The position numbers and the translations under genes are program-made. Of a stretch of 64,000 nucleotides of DNA, positions 61,640 through 64,000 are shown piece by piece. How positions within the stretch are numbered: the first letter of the stretch is position 1; each line of letters begins with the position of its first letter. The notes below the pieces were generated by a model. It did not search any database and was not told the DNA's origin. It saw only the letters and a list, made by a program, of their open reading frames with translations. Origin of the DNA: Motacilla alba alba (lineage: Eukaryota > Chordata > Aves > Passeriformes > Motacillidae); the NCBI RefSeq assembly GCF_015832195.1, contig NC_052046.1, positions 39,832,911-39,896,910 on the forward strand, given 5' to 3'.

Positions 61640-61880
61640 AATCACAACATGTGATTTTTAACCTTGAGAGCAAATATTACAATACTAAAAACCTGAAGAG
61701 GTCTCAGGTGGACAGACAGCAACTTCCATGCATCCTGATATAGACAATGATAAATCAAAGTGAATAATCTGCCAACATTAAAACTCAAATCAACACAAAG
61801 ACTAATTCATCAGATTCTATCACTATTGCAGCAAATAAATTTTATGACAAATTGAGGGATATGTGCACACTCAACCTGCA
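61640..61880 (+). repeat. 241-bp direct duplication, copy 1
   Basis: Identical base for base to 62982-63222 with a constant offset of 1342. It starts AATCACAACATGTGATT, a 7-bp stem with a 3-base loop, and ends CACTCAACCTGCA. It does not match CR1, SINE or LTR families I know, and contains no open frame of note. Flanks differ at once outside the shared block. Confidence 0.95.
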
Positions 61881-62981
61881 TCATGTATAGATACTTTGGG
61901 ACTGAATATTCAAACACAGCATCTTCTTAGCTCAGTCTGGGACAGATCTCTCAATTCTTTTATGCATGTGTTGGACCCACCTAGACAAATCTTGATGTGT
62001 TTCAAGGAGTATGAACTTGACCTAGAATGCTGTTTCTGCCCCAAAAAATGAAGTGGAAATTAAATGCTTAAAGAATCCTAGAGAGAAAACAAAAACGCAG
62101 AAAGGTGAAGTAACTTCTCTTGTTTATAGAACAAAATTTGTCTAATAAATAGATACCCTAATATTTTACCTTTTCATCTTGGGATCATCCCCAGGTATGT
62201 GGCCCAACTACCTAATTGGCTTCACCGTCTTCAAAAGGGGTCTTTTATTATGTGATCCATTGCAATATTGTATGTTTTGAAAAAATCAAGAAATCAAAGT
62301 TGCATATCTGTGTATTGGCAAGAATTAGTTCAGAAATTGGGAGGCCTCTGCAAAACAAAAGCAATGAATGCCAGAAGATGAACTCAGTAAGAGTTTTCTC
62401 AGGGCATAGCATTGACATTTAATTATTATAGCTATTTCTCCTTGCCTCTCTTTTCTCCCTTGCGTTATAATGATACTATAAAGAGCTTTTACAATTTCCT
62501 CACTAGTCCTCTTTTAAACTGTAATTAAAAATAACTGATCTTGTTACTAAGGGGTCACTTATGAACCCCATCTCCTGTTATTATTTCAAGAAATTACTTA
62601 AACATGTGTTTTAACCCCTACAGTTTATCTCCAGCATTTGCGTCAGTTATTCAAAACATTCTTAATCGATTATCAGCCTAGAGTCACAAGGAATCCATTT
62701 GAGCATATTTCTTCAGGGAAACATTTAAGTGTATCAATAAAAATTACCATGTAAGAAAAAGTTCTGTGTCTGGCAAATGGCAAACAATTGAGCTGTGTAT
62801 GAGCTTCAGATTACCAAACAAACAAAGAAAGAAATTAAAAAAAAATAAATTCTTTTTTTCTTTCACCTATATAGAAGAAGGTAGATGTAAAAATGAACAA
62901 GAGCTTATCGAGTTACATGTTGATGAGGAATAAATAACTGCCTTATCCTACCTTAAATTCACATAAAGGCAACACATGTGC
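61881..62981. other. 1101-bp spacer between duplicated copies
   Basis: AT-rich sequence without a recognised element. The copies look LTR-like only in being direct repeats: no primer-binding site, polypurine tract or target duplication is seen. Confidence 0.55.
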
Positions 62982-63222
62982 AATCACAACATGTGATTTT
63001 TAACCTTGAGAGCAAATATTACAATACTAAAAACCTGAAGAGGTCTCAGGTGGACAGACAGCAACTTCCATGCATCCTGATATAGACAATGATAAATCAA
63101 AGTGAATAATCTGCCAACATTAAAACTCAAATCAACACAAAGACTAATTCATCAGATTCTATCACTATTGCAGCAAATAAATTTTATGACAAATTGAGGG
63201 ATATGTGCACACTCAACCTGCA
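62982..63222 (+). repeat. 241-bp direct duplication, copy 2
   Basis: Exact copy of 61640-61880 in the same orientation. The left neighbour is CACATGTGC and the right neighbour GCTCACAAGG, versus GACTTAG and TCATGTATAG at copy 1. The zero divergence means a very recent event, gene conversion, or an assembly error. Confidence 0.95.
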
Positions 63223-64000
63223 GCTCACAAGGTTCAGATGCATTCCAAATGTAATAAGGCCTTCAAAAAATATTCTCAAGACAGTTTTATTTTCCATTAT
63301 GTGAAGAGACTCTTATCAAGGTTTCATTGTTTGCTGTAATGTCACATTTTATTCCCTTTAAGAAGAAAAATATATTCACACAAATGTGCAAAATTCTGAT
63401 ACTTCTAACTGGGTGTTCCTGTGTATCTTTGTTGACTTGGTATCTACATGTGTATGATCCTTAGGTTATGCTGCATTTCAAATCTAACTAGAAGACGTAG
63501 TTAGATTAGTGAACCAGATGTCTGGTTTTACTTACATTGAAAATCCTATTTTGATAACAATATCATATATGAGTATCACAAAAACCATATCCATAAGCTA
63601 GTAACTAGCTAAAACTGTGCTGCTTATGAAGCCAGTGTTTGTGTCAGATACACCCATTATATTTATTCTGGTTTTCATCCCCTGGAGTCTTGAGTAATCT
63701 GTGCATGACTCAGTTGATTAAACAGAAATATATTTTTTAAATTAGGCGTATTGTGTACACCACACAACCTCCCCACCAGCTTTAGAAAGAAGTGCTTTAA
63801 GTTGTCTATGTATGTCAACCTTTGATTAACTGGGACATGCCAACTGCCGCTGAACACTCATTTTTATACATCTCAGTCCCTCTGGCCTTTTTTTTTCCAG
63901 TACTAAGCAGTTTGATCTTTGTGATCCGCATAGTAAATTTCCTTTAATACAGTAAATGAAGGTAAATTATGTTTAGTTTACTTAGTTGTTTAGGAAAGGT
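63223..64000. other. AT-rich unassigned sequence to window end
   Basis: No gene or repeat recognised. Confidence 0.5.

Noticed and set aside
61640..63222. A small non-autonomous LTR element (TRIM-like) with 241-bp LTRs
   Set aside because: The repeats do not start with TG, no primer-binding site or polypurine tract adjoins them, and the outer flanks CTTAG and GCTCA are not a target duplication.

Overview
The window looks like songbird (passerine) nuclear DNA. The evidence is repeat identity: about ten CR1 retroposon fragments with the avian 3' tail built on ATTCTATG-like units, a tRNA-derived SINE with a CR1-like tail resembling TguSINE1 of zebra finch, and nine LTRs matching avian ERVL-like and ERVK-like families. 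Family names are from recall of avian repeats; no database search was run. I found no host protein-coding gene, tRNA, rRNA, CRISPR or operon. Reading frames above about 60 codons are chance frames, CR1 reverse transcriptase relics, or frames inside LTRs. The DNA is best read as intergenic or intronic, AT-rich, with GC-richer islands that are nearly all transposable elements.

Layout. 1-1615: a minus-strand CR1 split by a solo LTR (121-516) and a SINE (631-757). 2838-3197: plus-strand ERVL-like LTR. 3198-9309: AT-rich single-copy DNA. 9310-11073: an old CR1 tail, then a broken CR1 whose 3' end runs into A36. 12045-13525: ERVL non-coding relic carrying a nested solo LTR (12808-13459). 13808-14175: ERVK-like solo LTR with intact CCAAT, TATA and AATAAA. 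14182-22564: single-copy DNA with a strong hairpin at 15063-15106. 22565-23190: minus-strand ERVL-like LTR.

28856-29765: minus-strand LTR whose 5' part on the plus strand (its R/U5) matches the LTR at 38218-38846, but whose U3 side is an unrelated CpG-rich sequence. 30402-32745: two minus-strand CR1s of different age. 38218-38846 and 39495-40098: two LTRs about 650 bp apart, with a G-quadruplex motif between them and a G21 run in the second. 42095-43270 and 44451-44600: minus-strand CR1 fragments. 47850-48434: minus-strand ERVL-like LTR. 52040-53490: plus-strand CR1 interrupted by a second copy of the LTR seen at 121-516. 58380-58660: very old amniote-type CR1. 59733-60020: younger CR1 tail. 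61640-61880 and 62982-63222: a perfect 241-bp direct duplication in otherwise unique DNA.

Nothing here works together as a pathway. The window records successive CR1, SINE and LTR insertions, and the nesting order gives relative ages. The strongest unexplained signals are the 241-bp perfect duplication and the mosaic CpG-rich LTR. I see no convincing undescribed functional system.
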